This document shows, in pieces, positions 62,655 through 64,000 of a stretch of 64,000 bases of DNA (position 1 is the first letter of the stretch; every line of letters begins with the position of its first letter). Where the stretch lies: assembly GCA_030524105.1 (NCBI GenBank), contig JAUNHE010000001.1, forward strand, positions 1 to 64,000, given 5' to 3'. Made by a program: the position numbers and the translations under genes. A model generated the notes under the pieces. That model had not been told where the DNA came from, did not search any database, and saw only the letters and a list, made by a program, of their open reading frames with translations. The stretch comes from Rothia sp. (in: high G+C Gram-positive bacteria). GTDB lineage: Bacteria > Actinomycetota > Actinomycetes > Actinomycetales > Micrococcaceae.

Positions 62655-62855
62655 ATGAGTCTTGCTGAATATGCGCCCGGCCCACAGGAGCCGCAGTACT
62701 GGTATAACCTCAGGACTGGCCAGGTAGAAGAAGGTGCACAGGACATAGCCAGTCACCTATGGGGTCCCTTTGCCAGCAGAGCTGAAGCCGAAAATGCTTT
62801 AGAAATTGCCAAGAAGAGGAATGAAGCTTGGGATCAAGACGGCTGGAATGACTAA
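62655..62855 (+). CDS. small SPOR-like protein
   Basis: This 66-residue soluble protein is [16 protein letters not shown] at the start and ends [26 protein letters not shown], resembling the short SPOR-domain-like proteins annotated beside glutamine synthetase genes in actinobacteria. It has no signal peptide, so it is unlikely to bind septal peptidoglycan as true SPOR domains do. The ATG follows AAGGAAGG. It is encoded 160 bases before glnA2 in the same direction. The function is unknown. Confidence 0.75.
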   Translation: MSLAEYAPGPQEPQYWYNLRTGQVEEGAQDIASHLWGPFASRAEAENALEIAKKRNEAWDQDGWND

Positions 62856-63015
62856 ACACCCCAGCAGTCTGGGCCCGGCTTAATAAAAATTTACAGGGCT
62901 GTTACAGCTTAGAAGCTGGCAAGGCCTTCTCACAGGAGTACAACTGAAGCTGGACTGTGCTAAAGCTCTTTGATAAACCTCAAGGAGTTAGATCGTATCC
63001 CAGCAAAGGAGCATT

Positions 63016-64000
63016 ATGGATCGACAGCAAGAATTTGTTCTGCGTACCATCGAGGAACGCGATGTACGTTTTGTGCGCATGTGGTTTACCGATGTTGTGG
63101 GTACCCTCAAATCGGTGGCCTTAGCACCAGCAGAAGTAGAATCTGCCTTCAGCGAGGGCTTAGGTTTTGACGGCTCTGCCATCGAGGGCCTCTCGCGTAT
63201 CTATGAATCGGATATGCTGCTTCAGCCCGATCCTTCCACTTTCCAGCTGCTGCCTTGGCGCGGGGATGAAGAGCCTACCTCTCGCATGTTCTGCGATATT
63301 CTTACCCCGGACGGGGAGCCCAGTGCTGCAGATACCCGCGGGGTCCTTAAACGGACCTTGGAGAAGGCTTCCGGGATGGGTTTTACCTGCTATACCTCCC
63401 CAGAGATTGAGTTTTACCTCTTGCAGTCTGATCGGCTGGGTCCTGACGGGGCTCCGGTTCCGGTGGACCAGGAATCTTATTTTGATCATACTCCCGGTGG
63501 CATTGTGCAGAACTTTCGGCGTAAGTCTGTGACTATGCTCGAAGAAGTGGGAATCTCGGTGGAATTCTCCCACCACGAAGCCGGGCCAGGCCAAAATGAG
63601 ATTGACCTACGTCATGCCGATGCTTTGCAGACGGCAGATAACGTTATGACCTTTAGAACCATCATTAAAGAAGTAGCTCTTTCGCAGGGAATTTACGCAA
63701 CCTTTATGCCTAAGCCCTTCACGGAGCATCCGGGTTCAGGCATGCACACCCATTTTTCCCTCTTTGAAGGAGATACCAACGCCTTCTTTGAAGCCGGAGC
63801 TGAATTTCAGCTGTCCCGTACCGCTCGACACTTTATTGCTGGGATTCTTCAACACGCCCCGGAATTTAGTTCTGTAACAAACCAGTTTGTTAATTCCTAT
63901 AAGAGACTCTGGGGCGGGGGAGAGGCACCCTCCTACGTCTCCTGGGGCCACAATAACCGCTCTGCCCTCGTTCGGGTACCCCTCTACAAGCCCAGTAAGA
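63016..64000 (+). CDS. glnA2: glutamine synthetase type I, GlnA2-like (3' end beyond window)
   Basis: The first 328 codons are present and the frame stays open to the window edge. The beta-grasp domain (about 15-100, VRFVRMWFTDVVGTLKSV) and catalytic core are clear: SPEIEFYL near residue 130, the MPKPFTEHPGSGMHTHFSLF stretch near 232 and the start of the glutamate-binding NNRSALVRVP near 318. The PGSGMHTH form is that of the GlnA2 group rather than the adenylylated GlnA1. GlnA2 makes glutamine or related gamma-glutamyl compounds. The ATG follows AAAGGAG. Whether glnE comes next cannot be seen. Confidence 0.92.
   Translation, partial: MDRQQEFVLRTIEERDVRFVRMWFTDVVGTLKSVALAPAEVESAFSEGLGFDGSAIEGLSRIYESDMLLQPDPSTFQLLPWRGDEEPTSRMFCDILTPDGEPSAADTRGVLKRTLEKASGMGFTCYTSPEIEFYLLQSDRLGPDGAPVPVDQESYFDHTPGGIVQNFRRKSVTMLEEVGISVEFSHHEAGPGQNEIDLRHADALQTADNVMTFRTIIKEVALSQGIYATFMPKPFTEHPGSGMHTHFSLFEGDTNAFFEAGAEFQLSRTARHFIAGILQHAPEFSSVTNQFVNSYKRLWGGGEAPSYVSWGHNNRSALVRVPLYKPSK

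Noticed and set aside
1-64000. Mobile elements, CRISPR arrays, toxin-antitoxin or phage-defence islands
   Set aside because: No transposase, integrase, regularly spaced repeat array or recognised defence gene was found, and gene order is that of a conserved actinobacterial core region.

Overview
The window is a chromosomal core region of an actinobacterium, most likely a Micrococcaceae member of moderate GC, with a Rothia-like organism as my best guess. The evidence is the division and cell-wall cluster with Wag31/DivIVA and SepF, mycothione reductase, polyphosphate glucokinase, a class II DAHP synthase, GarA-like and PknL-like signalling proteins, and a MurE whose substrate motif points to L-lysine rather than meso-diaminopimelate. 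There are no insertion sequences, prophage genes, CRISPR arrays, tRNAs or rRNAs that I can recognise. The genus is inference; no database search was possible.

Layout. 1-822 is AT-rich and gene-free, with several inverted repeats. 823-2526 encodes an ABC-class ATPase of unknown role. 2660-8100 is a glycerol regulon: glpK, glpF and glpD on the minus strand and a divergent SorC-type regulator. 8120-12692 is proline catabolism: a LysR regulator divergent from bifunctional putA. 12927-15634 is the actinobacterial gcvH - FHA (garA-like) - merR (ftsR-like) - merR block, without the bifunctional nuclease gene usually found in it. An orphan ParA-type ATPase, pyruvate carboxylase and mycothione reductase follow (15681-21811).

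21816-30352 resembles the mycobacterial Rv2173-Rv2187 neighbourhood: fadD15-like ligase, hydrolase, plsC, aroG, pknL, an Rv2175c-like DNA-binding protein and a polyprenyl diphosphate synthase. It is followed by dinB under a near-consensus LexA box and a DUF3040 membrane protein.

32679-55162 is a nearly uninterrupted dcw cluster: mraZ, rsmH, ftsL, ftsI, murE, murF, mraY, murD, ftsW, murG, murC, ftsQ, ftsZ, pgeF, yggS-like, sepF, yggT, divIVA, lspA and a pseudouridine synthase. Many of its genes overlap or abut, which suggests translational coupling. Three GGGGAG/GTGGAG boxes at 10-bp spacing ahead of mraZ are candidate MraZ operators over the promoter.

55199-64000 has dnaE, hisD and nrdR, then minus-strand map-ppgK, and finally a small SPOR-like protein and a glutamine synthetase cut by the window edge.

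The coding content is mostly conserved core. I did not find a convincing undescribed multi-gene system. The less explained signals are regulatory: a bipartite motif shared by glpD and glpF, a dyad over the start codon of the Rv2175c-like gene, long hairpins without U-tracts, and a near-perfect 23-bp inverted repeat in the empty left flank.
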